A stretch of 64,000 bases of DNA. Origin: Agrostemma githago (Eukaryota; Streptophyta; Magnoliopsida; Caryophyllales; Caryophyllaceae). Each line of letters opens with the position of its first letter. Positions within the stretch are counted from its first letter, which is position 1. Under the pieces are notes generated by a model that had not been told where the DNA came from, ran no database searches, and saw only the letters and a program-made list of their open reading frames with translations. The DNA is taken from NCBI GenBank assembly GCA_958450325.1, contig OY288243.1, positions 25,884,844 to 25,948,843 of the forward strand. The letters are read 5' to 3'. The position numbers were made by a program, and so were the translations under genes. Below are positions 1-12,822 of the stretch, piece by piece.

Positions 1-1534
1 CATATTTTTGTCATATTTCGTCTATTTATAATTTTAACTAAAAATCATATTTTTATATTATAATCGAGATTTGTATACTTGTTTAATAAATTAATTTCCG
101 TTTTACGATTTATACTAATAAATGAGGAAATAGGCGATTTCGTTTTAAATATATTTTTAGTGGAGACCATTTTCACTAATAATTTCTTATTTGTTTACAA
201 TTGACTATTTTTATTAAAATTCGTATTATTCATTAATAAAGGCTGTTTGCTAAAAATAAGTTGAAATCTTTCTAAAATTTATTTCATTTATAAAACTTGT
301 TGACTCAATTAATTTTGAGATCGTTTTTCTTAAAACATCTCTTTTCTAAAATTTATAGTTTTAACTCGATTTCTTAATTATTTATTAAATACTATATTGA
401 CTTATTATATTTATATTTTGAGTAACGAATTTAGAAATATATTAAAGTTACGATAACGACGATAATAATAAAATATTAATTTCGTTGGAAATGCTATTCT
501 ATACATTTCACTAATTTTAATATCTTACGTATTTTCTATAAGACTATTTTTAGTAAGTTTCTAAAATTAGTAAGTTTCTATTTATAGAAAGTTTCCCTTT
601 TAATATAAAATGGTTATTTCTTTTATCCATATCATTTATATTGATTATATCTTTTGAATATCGATAATGGCTGTTTTGGAGTTATGGAATAAAGAGAAGT
701 GTGGGGTTAGAGTAATATAGTCTGGGATGTACATTTTTGCCATCAACTATAAAGCTGGTGTGTCTATGTTGAGACACATTGGTCGTTGAACTGAGCATGG
801 TTTGTGCTCAGGAGTGTGTATATTTTGACCTTAAACTTAGATATCGCATCGTGTAAGTCGCCGTCGGGTTGAACTGGATTACGGTTGGTGTCCAGGAGGG
901 GTGTACATTACTTAAGCCAGGACCTCGCTGCACGCAGTCCTGTTATAGTTGAGTTGCCTAGTTAGAGACTGGATTCTGTTATGAGTTAAGTCTACAGTTC
1001 TCGAAGCTAGTTTCCAGTATTATCCTAGTGAAAGTCTAGCCTTGTGCACACTGAACGAATTTCCATAATGCCATTTTTGAATATTATTATTATCGATTGA
1101 TATTGACTTGCAGGTTTGCAAATGCTTTAAGTTTCTCTAAAAACTTATTTTTATTATATCTTTTTAATGTTTTCTCATTTTAATTATTTTGATATAGTAA
1201 TACTATTATTTTTCCATATGATATAATATGGCTGGGAGAACGTCCGAGTTACTCCCCACTGACGTGGCTGTTATGTTTATAACATGACAGGTATTTGCTG
1301 CTGGGTTTTGGGTGTGAGCTAGCGAGTAGCGTGGATCCTACTCTTTCTCTATTCATGAAATTTACGGATTTGTATAACCCATTTGGAGAATTTTCTATTT
1401 AGCCCTTTTGTAAAAAGTGGCCTTTGTATTGACTTACCATTTCTTTTAATAAGATATAGTTTGTCAGTGTGTTTTAATCCCAACTCTACAGTGTTTCCGC
1501 CACTGTATTGCGTTAGATTTTCTAGGGGATTACA
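1..1534 (+). mobile_element. 3' part of a long LTR (tRNA-Met-primed gypsy family), cut by the window edge
   Basis: From about base 660 the sequence matches the last 900 bases of the LTRs at 5013-8341, 36996-39914 and 59696-62615. Shared blocks include 'ggagttatggaataa', the 'aggacctcgctgcacgcagt' block and the terminal 'aggggattaca'. The copy at 59696-62615 is followed by a tRNA-Met primer site, which fixes the family type. The LTR ends in CA at 1534, and the following base begins Tat-type internal sequence, so this LTR was inserted into a Tat element. The left end and one target duplication lie outside the window. The right flank is TAGGC. Whether it is a solo LTR cannot be decided here. Confidence 0.8.
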
Positions 1535-2580
1535 TAGGCAGCCTTTCAACAGAGGCACAACCACTCACATTGACACACATTCCGGTCACGACACCGTCAT
1601 GTTCTCAACAGCTAGCTTTGTTGTCTTGGGGGCTTCTCCTAGGCAGAAGTTCCCCATCCACTCACAAAATCCAGACAAATCCAACAAAAAATCTAGCCTC
1701 CTTTCTGTAGTGTGTCCTAGTACTCGGCTCAGTCGAAGACAAGAATCTGTCAGGACTCGAGGCAATACCCACTTTGGAAATGTACCCAAAAATCAGAAAT
1801 CCAGAGGGGCACCAGACTAAAACAGTCTCATTACAGACTACTGCCAGTCCCCTATAGCATATCTATCCCATTTCGATGTACGACCGTGTTGCCACTCGCC
1901 TAGGCTACGAGATAGCGCAACTTAAGAGTCTTGTTAGGCAGCCCACACCCCTACCAAGTCACGGTCCAACCCCTCGAGAGTCCAGTCGTGTCTGTCAACT
2001 CGTCCGGTCACGTCCAGAGTCGAGTCTGTCGGTAGGCCTCTCTCTTCAAATTCCACTTTGAAATTTGCAAAATTTAGCCATTTAAAAAAAATCCTTTTTG
2101 ACAAGGTCAGATTTCGGTCTATTTAAACTGCAAATTTCTTTACTACCCCTTTTCCATTTTGAAAACCTAGCCCGTGAGTGCTTTCAGGATTTCAATTTCA
2201 AAAATTTCAAAAAATTCAAAATTCATTTTCCCCAGCACGAGTCATTTTAGTACCTACGTGTTGCGTGCATTTTATGTAACTCATACAGGTACGATTCAAG
2301 CAAGGACATGCAAGCCATTGAATCTCCCCATCAACATTTTCCCGGAATAGAACGGGATGGGCCTACACACAGGCGCACCCAGGACTTACGCGACAAATCC
2401 AAATTCCCCACGGAGGTACTATCATCAAGCGCAGGTATGATTTCTGTCTTGTGGTTGGCGAGCCCTTTACGCAAGTCTAATGGACTATAAACGACCCGAT
2501 CGGAAGTCTACCAGGTCTTAATTGACTTGGTAGCTACTCTGACTTTCGTCTTATCCAAGCCTCAGTCAGAGTGGGGGCTC
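1535..2580 (+). mobile_element. 3' internal remnant of a Tat-type gypsy element
   Basis: The right part (about 2230-2580) parallels the region before the 3' LTR of the complete Tat element (about 28640-28990). Both show 'ccccagcacgagtcatttt', a block on cutting and tag-like 'cccacggag', the 'aacgacccga.cggaag' block and an identical polypurine end. The left part (1535-2200) has no recognisable coding content. Small open frames there are broken and match nothing I know. No antisense gene like the one at 26617-28349 can be read in this remnant. Confidence 0.7.
2568..2580 (+). promoter_or_regulatory. Polypurine tract of the Tat remnant
   Basis: A purine-rich stretch (AGAGTGGGGGCTC) directly abuts the LTR start TGTAGACACC at 2581. 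The same stretch precedes the 3' LTR of the complete Tat element at 28978-28990. In this superfamily it primes plus-strand DNA synthesis. Confidence 0.75.
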
Positions 2581-4911
2581 TGTAGACACCCGCATTTTGA
2601 CTGCCAGGTGTCTATGGCAGTTTCCAAAGAAAACTCGATGATGATCGGACGCTAATGTGCTTCTACGCGCTCGGATACGGGCTCAAATCCATTAGTTGCT
2701 GGCTAACGCACTTGCGGAGTACAAATCTCACAAAATCAACCTCGAATCCAGGCCCAGCGGATCATTCCGAGTCAAACAAGACTAATATGGACCGAAACCG
2801 ACACCGGAAATAAAACCGACTTTTAGCGATTGGGTCAACCCTGGTCAAAGTCGTTTCAGAGACACATCAAAGCAGCCACTCAAATACAAAAAGTCCAACT
2901 CAAGAAGCAAAACCAACAGTCCACCTTCAGACGGGCCATCAGGTCAAGTCCATCAGGGCACAAAACTCTAAACATCCAAATACATGGGCAATGCCTATAT
3001 ATACACCCCGTGCAACACCCCATGACAAAACTTTTTCACAACCTCAAGAACCCTAATACACACCTCTACACAATCCTAATCAATATCAAATCAAACCCTA
3101 ATCAATATCAAACTCTCAACACATCAAGACTCAAACCCTAAGCAATTCTACACTAGCAAACCCTAAACCTAGTTTTAGGAATCAATCCCGAGCCACCATA
3201 ACTTAACCTTCATTCACCTCGAAGACTCTTGTGTTAAAGCCACGGTTACGAGTCCCTTCTGAGACAAGAACATGTAGGTTGAAGGTGTCAAAACCCTTTC
3301 TTCTCTCCTTCTCTTCCTCACGTCGTCTTCATCTTCCTCTCGCATCTTTTCTTCATTTTTTTTATTTTATTCATTGAATCATAATATCGATAATACTATT
3401 AATATCAAAGCATTAAAATACTTATCAATTTGTGTCGAATAAGAAGGATATCGGAATAAGAAAACACGAATATACAAGTGTACTGCACACAGCGTTGACG
3501 GTCGCTTATTCCGGTACCCCGATTATTTGATTATTGAGATAAGTTAACTTAAACAATAATTCTTTATTATTTTTGTCGGCATCATCATTAATCTTGCATT
3601 CATCAAGTTTAAAACCTTTTTCAAGGCACGTATTTTTAATAAGGGTCGAGACCCGTTGACGCGGATCTGACATCCTAATCCTTAGGGATTTATTTCGATG
3701 TCGGAAAAGCCGAGGGAATCAAATTTTCATTCAAGAAAAGTGTCGATACGTTAGATCCGATGCCAATTCCATAATTGGATGTCGAGTCTAATAATCTAAT
3801 CAAACAATTTAGCCAATTCAATTTTTCGTTGATGCTAACGTAGATGTTATTTAATTCGTTTGAATCATGACACTACAAACGCGGAGGAATATCTATATCG
3901 TCTTGGTTATTTTAAACGATTCAAATCAATATTCTTTACTTTTTTCACTCTAGTATTCCATATCGATTCCATAATCGAATATGGGATATGACGAGCATCA
4001 CAATTAAAATCGAGTATAAATTATTCCAAGTATTTAATATCGATTTCATAATCGAATATTGAATACGACGAATATCGAAAATATTAAGTCGAGTGCAAAT
4101 TACGCAATATTTGTACTCGATTTAATAAAATCATCAGTTTTTCGAAGAAAACAATTTCGCTCTTTTTTATTATTATTCTTGGAACATCATTTTTTTAGAC
4201 AAAACATTTTTTTTTTAGATCTCGATATATTTTTTTTCCTTGACCTCGGTCAACACATGTTAATCCATCACGTGACCTACTATTCTTTTCAAAACCATGC
4301 ATCATACTACATTATTCGCAAACTTTTATTATCGTTATACCGTTACTAACAAGTTTGTTATTTTCTTGTCAATTTATTTTTGTTTATTTTATTGTACTAA
4401 AGTGAACTCACATGCTAAAATTCAACTTCGACCTTAGAATTAATTGCATTAAATTGACTTAGAAACCCTTTTCAATTCCATTCACATGTTTAGGGAAAAT
4501 AATCTTTGCATATCATTTTCCCGTTTAACTAACGCGCGTATTGGAAAGTCATTCGAATTCTTAGTAGAGGCCGCTAATGTGCGGGCGGGGTTGGGTGTCC
4601 TTTGTGGGCTTCCCAACACGTACCCTCACCCCTTACTTAGAACCTCGGTTTCCGGATGCCCGAAACCGTTGGCGCACGAGAGTCATTCAATACACAATAT
4701 CTGATAATGTCGGTATTGGTATCTAATGCAAAGGGACGAGCCCAATAAACTACGACATAGAGTGGGCTCGAATGGTTCCGAATAACCACAAAATTCGGTG
4801 GCGACTCCACTTCGACCAAAATTTCAATTCGATCCGTTTTCATACGGAGATTCATTCGCCTACCCAAACCCGCGCGTGGCCGCGTCGGGGTGGACCTATG
4901 TCATGTCCACA
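2581..4911 (+). mobile_element. 3' LTR of a Tat-type gypsy element
   Basis: The LTR starts TGTAGACACC and ends TGTCCACA, like the other Tat LTRs here (16230, 28991, 34055, and 47912 on the minus strand). Its last 400 bases carry the shared block with 'gcgggcggggttgggtg' and 'cccgcgcgtggccgcgtc'. A TATA-like stretch lies at 2996-3003. The base after 4911 starts Athila-like gag-end sequence with flank GAACA. The unoccupied equivalent can be read in unit B near 53633, which supports a precise insertion. It is more diverged than the LTR pair at 16230/28991, so it is older. Confidence 0.85.
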
Positions 4912-5012
4912 GAACAATTGAGGATAAAGAATGCGTCCCTCTTACGGCACAATGTAGTGCCATTCTTATGAATCAGATGACAAAGAAACTAGAGGACCCC
5001 TGTAGCTTTTCC
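4912..5012 (+). pseudogene. Athila-like gag/protease linker fragment (unit A)
   Basis: These 101 bases match 53633-53734 of unit B nearly base for base. They encode the conserved segment before the protease ('KECVPLTA', then 'KKLEDPC'). In unit A the codon after LTA reads CAA, while unit B has a stop (TAA) there, so that stop is private to unit B. The fragment is cut by a Tat LTR on the left and a solo LTR on the right. Confidence 0.75.
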
Positions 5013-8000
5013 TATAACACCCGTTATTTTTCCTAACATTTTTATCCTTTCCGTTATGACTCTTTCACATTTCGGTCTTGCGTTTCCTCTTTTTACAAGC
5101 TTTATTTTAATTTTTGAGTTTAAAGATATTTATTTTTATTTTAAAAGATTTTAATTCTTTTAAATCTATTTATTTGATTTTCTTCGTAAATTATTTATTT
5201 TTCCGCAAGGAATTTTATTTCTCTACAAATTGACGTTTTTAAGCTTGGATTTAAGTTATTCCTTTTCCTAAAAATGTTTAAATACATTTGTATAATAATT
5301 TCAACAAAGAAATAGTTTTATTTACAAAAATTAAGCCATTAATGATTTTATTACGAAGCTTCGCTAATAATTATTTTCTTACGCGAGGTTTACTCGAATT
5401 GCTTTGAAATGCCTCTAACTATTTTAAGATTCTTCATTTTATCAGCTTTTAAATCATTTGAGACCTTTTCCCCATATTTTTGACCGACAAAGCTCCTTGT
5501 CACAATTTTACTACGTTTTATTAATACGATTCATTTTATTACGTAAAACCGAAAATATATGATTATTTCCCCTCTCATTTAATTGTTGCATTTTTGCTCA
5601 AACTCTTCACACTCCCTCTTAACCTCATTGGATTCCTCATTGGATTCCACATTGAATTCTTCATTCATTTTAATTACATTTATACATAAAACCATTCCTC
5701 TCTCCCTTACATTCATTTGTGCATTAAAAAAAATTTGTTACAACATCATCTTTCCTTTCCCTTGGCCAAATACATTCATCCTCCTCTCCTTGGCTGATTC
5801 TTGCTTAATTCGAGTCCTAATCGTCTCATTTTTTTAGCGTCGAATTAATCCTCTTTCCGATCATTTTGTTAAGGTAATAATCGATGTTGTTTTTTATCGT
5901 TATTCACCGTGATTTTCTTAGTTTTTCTCATGGTATTTTTCTACCATGAATTTCGTGTATGGTAGGTTTCGTGGACGATCCCGATGTCGACAAGTATATT
6001 ATTGATTCCGATTTGGACTGGAGGTAACGTCGATGTTACTCGGTATTTCGTGTTTTTAATTGTGTAATTGCATGTATAACTTTTATATTTCATTTTTGAA
6101 AATATATGTATGTCATATAATCTGTAAAAAATTTAAAAGTTAAAAATTTTCATGTTTCGATATTTTTATCGCTTTTACGAGATCAATGATTAAATTGTTA
6201 TATTAATTTGTAAAATCATAATATTCGGCCTAAACTTGTAATATATGATTATATTCTTTAAAACTGAAGTTTTTAATGATTTTTCATAATTGGTATTTTT
6301 CTGATATTTTTTATATCGATTATTGAATATTTACCGTTTATGAACAAAAACGATTAAAAACCGATTTTTATTTATAGCACTTAAACATTTTATTTTAATC
6401 TGAAATATTTCGTGGATGATGTTTCTGTTGAAAAAGAATTTTCTGAAATTTTTTCATAATTTTTTCGGAATTGTTAAGTGGGTGAATTAATTAATCACTT
6501 TAAATCATCGTTTATCGTTAAAACCGTGTTTGTCGTTTAAATTCTCAATTTTTGGCCTTTTAAATAAATCTGGAATTTTGGGATCTGAAAAAAATAGTAT
6601 TTTCTGGAAAATCATTATTTTTGAAGTTTAATAATAGTTTTTGGATATTAATAGTTAAATCGTTTTGAAATTACTATTTTTATTAATCGTTATTGTCGAG
6701 ATTAGACGATTAACGAGAAAACCCTTTAAAAACCGAGTTTAATGATTCTGGAAAATTCTCTTTTCTGGACAGAATGTCCAAAAATATATTTTAGCTATTT
6801 TACGTATTTTTTTACTATTTATTAAAGTCTTTAATTAATAGTAATGATTTTTGGACAAAATTACGATTTATCGTTAAAATGCTTCTTCTTACCTAAAAGA
6901 ATTATTTTTCCAGCAATTTTGAAAATATTTAAATCTGAAACTTTGAGATTTAAATCACCCCTTATCATATTCTAAATTTGTTTAATGATTTAAATTAAAG
7001 AAAAGACGTTAAAAGATTTAATTTGACATTTGCCGAAAAATCTTATTTACGCTTGTTTTGTCGAAACTATTAATAATTAGGGAATTTTAGTTTTATAAAT
7101 TTTGGAAACACCCTAATTAGTAGTACTAAAGTGTTTAAGACTTTTTTTAATCATTTTATAAACACTTGTATGATATTTCAATAATTTCATAAACCCATTT
7201 ATCCTTATTTTGTAAATTAATATTGTTAAGGCCGAAAGTATTAGTTTTATAAATTGATATCTTTTACTAAAAATGTTTTATTAGTATGAACTAATATTTT
7301 CTCTATTTTGATATGATGCTATCTTTTTAAAGTTTCTAAATATAGAAGTTTCCTAAAATAGAAAGTTTCCTCTTTTGGAAGGCGATCTGTTTTCCCTTTT
7401 GTTCTCTTATTGTTTACAATGATTATATCTTTTAAGTATCGATAATGACCCTGTTTTGGAGTTATGGAATAAGGACAAGTGTGGGTTTAGAGTAATATAG
7501 TCTGGGATGTACGTTTTGCCATCAACTGTAAGGCTCGTGTGTCTTTATGGGGCACATTGGTTGTTGAACTGAGCATGGTTTGTGTTCAGGAGAGTGTATA
7601 TTTACCTTAAACTTAGATATCGCATCGTGTAAGTCGCGTCAGGTTGAACTGGATATGGTTTGTATCCAGGAGGGGTGTATACTACTTAAACCAGGACCTC
7701 GCTGCACGCAGTCCTATTATAGTTGAGTTGCCTAGTTAGAGACTGGATTCTGTTATGAGTTAAGTCTACAGTTCTCGAAGCTAGTTTCTAGTATTGTCCT
7801 GGTGAAAGTCTAGATTCTACATTAACCCTATCCATAACGCCACATTGATTATTTTATTTATTATCGATATAAATTGGTTGCAGGTTAGCAAATATTTTAT
7901 GTTTCTTCGGAAACCCATTTTAATATTTTGGTTTTGCGCTGAAAGCTTATTTTTATGAATAATGTTTTACTGTTTTCCGTTTTTTTTTTACTATTTTCAT

Positions 8001-8341
8001 ATAATAGTAATTACAGTTTTAAAATCATGTTTTACGGCTGGGAGAACGTTGGCGTTGCTCCCCACTGATTGTGGCTGTTATGTTTTTAACTGGGCAGGTG
8101 TGTTTCTCTTCGGGTGGGCTAGCGAGCAGTTATGGATCCTGCTTATTTATTTTAATAATTATGTCTTATGGACTGTTCAAACCTCCTTTTGTGGATTGTT
8201 TTAAATTTTGACCATTTTAGTTAAGACCTAATGTTTGACTTTACCATTTTAATTATACTAAGACATAGTTACAGTGTGTTTTAATCCCAACTCTACAGTG
8301 TTTCCGCCACTGTATCGCGTTAGATTTTCTAGGGGATTACA
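5013..8341 (+). mobile_element. Solo LTR, 3.3 kb, tRNA-Met-primed gypsy family
   Basis: It is flanked by a perfect 5-base target duplication TTTCC (5008-5012 and 8342-8346), and the reading frame of unit A resumes directly after it. It starts TATAACACCC, a mutated form of the family's TGTAACATCC, and ends GGGGATTACA. The last 900 bases match the LTRs at 1, 36996 and 59696; the first 2.3 kb are diverged, suggesting a distinct subfamily. No internal sequence is present, so it arose by recombination between two LTRs. No coding content is seen. Confidence 0.88.
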
Positions 8342-8346
8342 TTTCC

Positions 8347-9080
8347 ATCCCTTGTCGTGTTGGAAATGTTGTTGTCAATCAAGATTTGTGTGACCTAGGG
8401 GCTAGTGTTAGTTTAATACCCTATTCAATTGCTAAGAGACTTAGTGTGGGGAGATGAGACCCACTAGTATGTCAATTCAACTTGCAGATAGGTCCGTCAA
8501 GTACCCACTCGGGATACTTAAGGATGTACCCATGCAAGTTGGTAAGTTTTTCATCCCCTCCGACTTTGTTGTCATGGATATGCCCGAAGAGACTATTACC
8601 CCTATTATTCTAGGTCGACCTTTCATGGCTACCGGTGGTACTATAGTCAATGTAAAGAATGGAAAGTTGTCGTTTAACATAGGGAACGAGTCGGTAGAGT
8701 TTTCCCTTTCTCAAGCACTTAAGGAACCAATGATTGAACAAACATATTCCATTGAAGTTATTGATAGTTTGGTTGAGTATAGTTTGATAGATGATGAGAA
8801 AGAAGAGGAACCACTCGATTCCCCACATTTTGAAGATGAATGCTTACATGAAGAAAAGGTAGAACCACTACCGGTGGGTAATAGTATGGTATCTTCTCCT
8901 CCTAATCTTGAACTTAAACAACTCCCCTCTTCCCTCAAATATGCTTTTCTTGAAGTAACTAATTGTCCCGTTATCGTCAATACCACACTTGATGGACCTC
9001 AATTGGAAAAACTTTTGATTGTTTTGAGAAAACACAAAAGGGCCATCGGGTATAGCATTGCCGACCTCCAAGGCATATAA
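8347..9080 (+). pseudogene. Athila-like aspartic protease region (unit A)
   Basis: It encodes the pepsin-like retroviral protease segment, which in living elements cuts the gag-pol polyprotein. The catalytic motif CDLGAS has its Asp codon at 8392-8394. A conserved second block (PFMATGGTIVNV) follows at about 8620. One G is missing in the run at about 8450 compared with unit B, which breaks the frame between the motif and the long open part (8454-9080). The frame ends in a TAA that unit B has at the same position. It is about 97% alike to unit B by eye. Confidence 0.85.
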
Positions 9081-10017
9081 GCCCAAATGTTTGTATGCAT
9101 AGGATCATCCTTGATGATGACCACCGCCCTTCGGTTTAGGGTCAACGTAGGTATGAGGCTAACATTATATACCCAATAACCGGAAGTAAATGGGTTAGCC
9201 CGTACAAGTCGTGCCGAAAAAAGGAGGAATGACGGTTGTGAAAGAAGAAAAGGGTGATTTGATTTCTACTAGGACTATTACCGGTTGGCGCATGTGTATA
9301 GATTTTCATAAATTAAACACGGCCACCATTAAAGACCATTTCCCCCTTCCCTTCATCGATCAAATGCTTGAACGATTAGCGCATCATTCTTACTTTTTTT
9401 TCCTCGATGGTCATTCGGGATTTCTTCAAATTTCTATTCACCCCGATGACCAAGAGAAGACCACTTTTACATGTCCATATGACACCTATGCCTATCGAAG
9501 GATGCCATTTGGATTGTGTAATGCGCTGGGAACGTTTCAAAGATGTATGATGGCTATTTTCTCCGATTTTATTGAAAAATCTGTGAAAGTTTTTATGGAT
9601 GACTTTATCGTCCATGGTACATCTTTTGATTCTTGTCTTGAAAATCTTGATCAAGTATTAACTCGATGTGAAGAGCATAGACTTGTTATAAATTGGGAGA
9701 AATGTCATTTTATGGTTGCGCAAGGTGTTGTCTTAGGTCACATTGTTTCTAATAGAGGGGTTGAATTTGATAAGGCTAAAGTCTCCGTGATTGAGAACTT
9801 GCCACCACCTACTAATGTCAAAGGGATGAGGAGTTTTCTAAGTCACGCCGGTTTTTATAGACGATTTATTAAAGACTTTTCTAAGATTGTCAAACCTTTA
9901 ACTTATTTGCTTATGAAAGATGCACCTTTTGGTTTTCATGACTCGTGTCTTGAGGCCTTTTGTATGATAAAGACCGCTCTCACCACCGCTCCAATTATCA
10001 AAGCACCCGTTTGAAAT
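9081..10017 (+). pseudogene. Athila-like reverse transcriptase (unit A)
   Basis: The main open part is 9211-10014. Visible blocks are 'WRMCIDFHKLN', 'PFGLCNA', the catalytic FMDD (about 9592-9603) and 'GHIVSNRGVEFD'. It would copy RNA into DNA. The stretch 9081-9210 contains a stop, a 2-base insertion and a second stop relative to the family pattern, all shared with unit B. Unit A also lacks about 45 bases near 9150 that unit B keeps. The open part ends with TGA in the junction to RNase H, again shared with unit B. Pseudogene, although the catalytic box is intact. Confidence 0.88.
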
Positions 10018-10503
10018 CTTCCATTTGAGACCATGTGCGATGCCTTCGATTTTGCCGTTGGTGTCGTTCTAGGTCAACAAATCGACAAGAAGCTACATGT
10101 GATATATTATGCGAGCAAGACCTTAGATGAAGCCCAATCAAGATACACCACGATCGAAAAAGAGATGCTTTCCATTGTCTATGCCATGGAAAAGTTCCGA
10201 ACATATGTTACCGGTTCCAAAGTCATTATTCATACCGATCATGCGGCCATTCGATATATTATATCCAAAAAGGAGACGAAGTCCCGACTCTTTCGGTGGG
10301 TTATCCTTCTACAAGAGTTTGACATTGAGATTAAAGACAAGGCCGGATCGGAGAACTTGGTAGCGGATCACCTAAGTAGACTAACAGTTAGTAAAGAAAG
10401 CAATAAAGATGATGGTATACCCATCAATGAAGAAATGAGAGATGAGGCCTTGATGGCCATTGAAACTATTACACCTTGGTACGCCGATATCGTCAATTTC
10501 TAA
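10018..10503 (+). pseudogene. Athila-like RNase H domain (unit A)
   Basis: Open from 10033 to a TAA at 10501-10503. It begins with the block 'MCDAFDFAVGVVLGQ', followed by 'YYASKTLDEAQ.RYTTIEKE' and 'TDHAAIRYI', and ends with 'ADHLSRL', the usual Ty3/gypsy RNase H layout. The family role is to remove the RNA template during reverse transcription. The TAA is private to unit A: unit B has Leu at that codon and reads on into integrase. Confidence 0.88.
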
Positions 10504-11767
10504 GTGTCTCATTTTATTCCGGACGATTATTCCAAGCAAGAGAGGAAGAAACTACGTTATGATGTCCGACGATATTATTGGGATAAGCCCTATTTGTTTC
10601 GCCATTGTATGGATGGAATCTATCGACGATGTGTGACCGCCGACGAAAGATTTGACATAGTGAAGCACCTTCACTCGACACCTTATGGTGGACACTTGGC
10701 CAACCAAAAGACAATTGCCAAGGTTCTCCAAAGCGGGTTTTGGTGGTCTTCCATGTTCAAGGATATTAGAGCTTTCATTCTCACATGCGATGCTTGCCAA
10801 AGAAGTGGCAACATAACAAGAAGAAATGAGATGCCCCTCCAACCTATCTTGGAAATTGAATTGTTCGATGTTTGGGGCATTGATTTCATGAATCCGTTCA
10901 TATCCTCTTTTGGCAACAAATACATCCGAGTCGCGGTTGATTATGTCTCAAAGTGGATCGAGGCCGTAGCTTCTGCTACCAATGACTCCAAGGTTGTAAT
11001 CGAGCTTTTCAAGAATGTCATTTTCCCGAGATTCGGTATGCCTAGAGCCATAATTAGCGATTGAGGCTCTCATTTTAGGAAAGATACCTTTGAACATCTT
11101 CTTAGGAAAAATGGTATCACCCACAAGATGTCCCTAGCCTACCACCCTCAATCGAATGGGCAAGCCGAGATCTCCAACCGTCAAATCAAAGGAATTATGG
11201 AAAAAGTTGTGAATACACACCGAAAGGATTGGTCATTGAAGTTAAAGGACGCCCTTTGGGCATTGAGAAGGGCTTAAAAAGCGCCGATCGGAACCACTCC
11301 TTATCGTCTTGTGTATGGTAAAACTTGTCATTTACCGGTGGAATTAGAACACAAAGCTAAATGGGCTATCAAAGAGTTAAACTTTGACGAGAATGTTGTT
11401 GGAAATAACCGCCTTCTCCAACTTCAATAATTGGAAGAATTAAGACTAGAAGCCTACAAAAATTTGAAGATTTACAAGAAGCAAACACGCTAATGGCACG
11501 ATTCTCGAATACTTGGTAAGGACTTCTCCATTTGTGATATGGTATTACTTTTCAACTCTCGTTTTAAGCTTTTCCCCGGTAAGTTGAAATCAAAATGGTC
11601 GGGTCCATTCGAAGTGACCAAGGTGCAATCATATGGATCAATAGAGATTTCTAACCCGGAAATTTATGGTTAATAGGCAACGTTTGAAGATTTATCATCC
11701 TGGTCACGTTTGTGAGACCTTTGTTACCGTAAAGCTTGGTGAGCTCCCATTGGGGAGCGTTGTTTAA
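10504..11767 (+). pseudogene. Athila-like integrase and pol C-terminus (unit A)
   Basis: The zinc-binding part shows 'TPYGGHLANQKT' and a C-x2-C pair (CDAC). The catalytic core starts at 'WGIDFM', continues with 'FPRFGMPRAIISD', and has the Glu in 'NGQAEISN'. A TGA follows the second catalytic Asp (about 11062), another stop (TAA) lies near 11277, and more follow near 11428 and 11490. The C-terminal part is still readable to the natural end at 11767 ('QRLKIYHPGHV' and onward). Unit A is thus the copy that keeps the true end of pol; unit B lost it in a deletion. Confidence 0.85.
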
Positions 11768-12589
11768 CCCCTCTCGAGTTGAAGCAGGTTTGGTGGTATC
11801 CTCAACAACCACCTTGTATATATGTATCATATTCTTTGAGTTTGTTAGTTTTGTTAGTTTGATAAGAATGGATGAACTTGGATTTCGCCATGGAGCATTT
11901 ATTTGGATGAAGATCAAGCTTTTGGAGAAGTTATGGAGCGTAATTTGAGGACCACAAGCATGTTTGTGGGAAAAATTGATTATGTAATGAGAGTCGTGTC
12001 GTTATTTGAATCTCTAGGTGATTATTGAAGAGCCATGGAATGGCAATTCAAGGCGGAAAAACGAAGCAAACAAGACCACCGGGTGAAACTTCACCCGGTG
12101 AGACTATTGAACGGGCGAAACTTCGCCCTACGAAAAATTCCCAGTAATGCCAGATTTGCCAAGATTAACGAAGATACCGTCGGGCGAAATTTCGCCCAAT
12201 GAGAATTTCACCCGGTGGAAAAAGTCGGCAGAATCGATTTTCACGACTAAAAACTGTCGGGTGAAATTTCACCCGATGGTACTTGACCGGGTGAAACTTC
12301 ACCCAACGACATGGCCGGATCACCTATCCTATTTACTCACTAAACTATCAATTCCCTCCTTCACAAATACCCCACACAACTTTCCCTCCAAACACTTACA
12401 CCAAATTTTTACCAATCTACTTTAAAACTTTTATTTCCCTCCTCAACTACCCTTATTTATATCACATTTTACCTCACTCTTCATTCCACCTTTTTACCCC
12501 TCATAAAATCATCAAACCACCACCTTCCATACCCCAACCACATTTAAACCTTCATTCATAATTTCATCTTATCTTGGGTGATTATTTTT
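11768..12589 (+). other. UTR between pol and ORF1 of unit A
   Basis: No coding frame is supported. The first 300 bases are plain AT-rich sequence. The middle (12081-12304) holds a cluster of 16-base palindromes (see separate entry). The right part is pyrimidine-rich ('ccctcc', 'ccacacaac') and leads to the ORF1 start. The homologous stretch is absent from unit B, where an LTR ends at 59399 immediately before the equivalent of 12590. Confidence 0.6.
12081..12304 (+). repeat. Cluster of 16-base palindromes, GGGYGAAAYTTCRCCC type
   Basis: Copies lie at 12081-12096, 12113-12128, 12182-12197, 12259-12274 and 12289-12304. The first, second and fifth have 7-base arms around an AC centre. The third (GGGCGAAATTTCGCCC) and fourth (GGGTGAAATTTCACCC) are perfect palindromes. 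C/T changes in one arm are matched by G/A in the other, so the pairing is kept. The same motif recurs in the shared LTR at 47297-47495. Function unknown. Confidence 0.8.
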
Positions 12590-12810
12590 GGGTTCTTGAA
12601 GAAGGTGAAGGAAAGTTTTCGGGATTATTCTTGCAAGGATATTTTTATGGAGACAAGAGCAAGGCGAGCCACTCGAAAGAAAGGTATGACTTCGACTTCT
12701 AAACCTTCTAAATGTTCTACATCTTTTAAGTCTTCTAAGCCTAAATTTTTACCTTGTCATACTACCCCTTTAGCTCGAACCTTTTCTGAAAAGACCTTTC
12801 AGAGTACTAG

Positions 12811-12822
12811 CACTACTATAAA
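12811..12822 (+). repeat. Left terminal inverted repeat of CACTA-1
   Basis: CACTACTATAAA pairs with the right end at 36906-36917 (11 of 12 positions). The following 100 bases contain 'ttgacacttttataaag' and 'tgtgtcaaga', which resemble the subterminal motifs at the right end. Confidence 0.85.

Noticed and set aside
1383..2490. Open frames of 60-145 codons on both strands in the first 2.5 kb
   Set aside because: They cross the LTR border at 1534 or lie in Tat 3' internal sequence, show no motif, and overlap each other on both strands.
8477..9086. Several minus-strand frames over the protease region
   Set aside because: They mirror the plus-strand protease coding sequence, and the same shadows recur in unit B.
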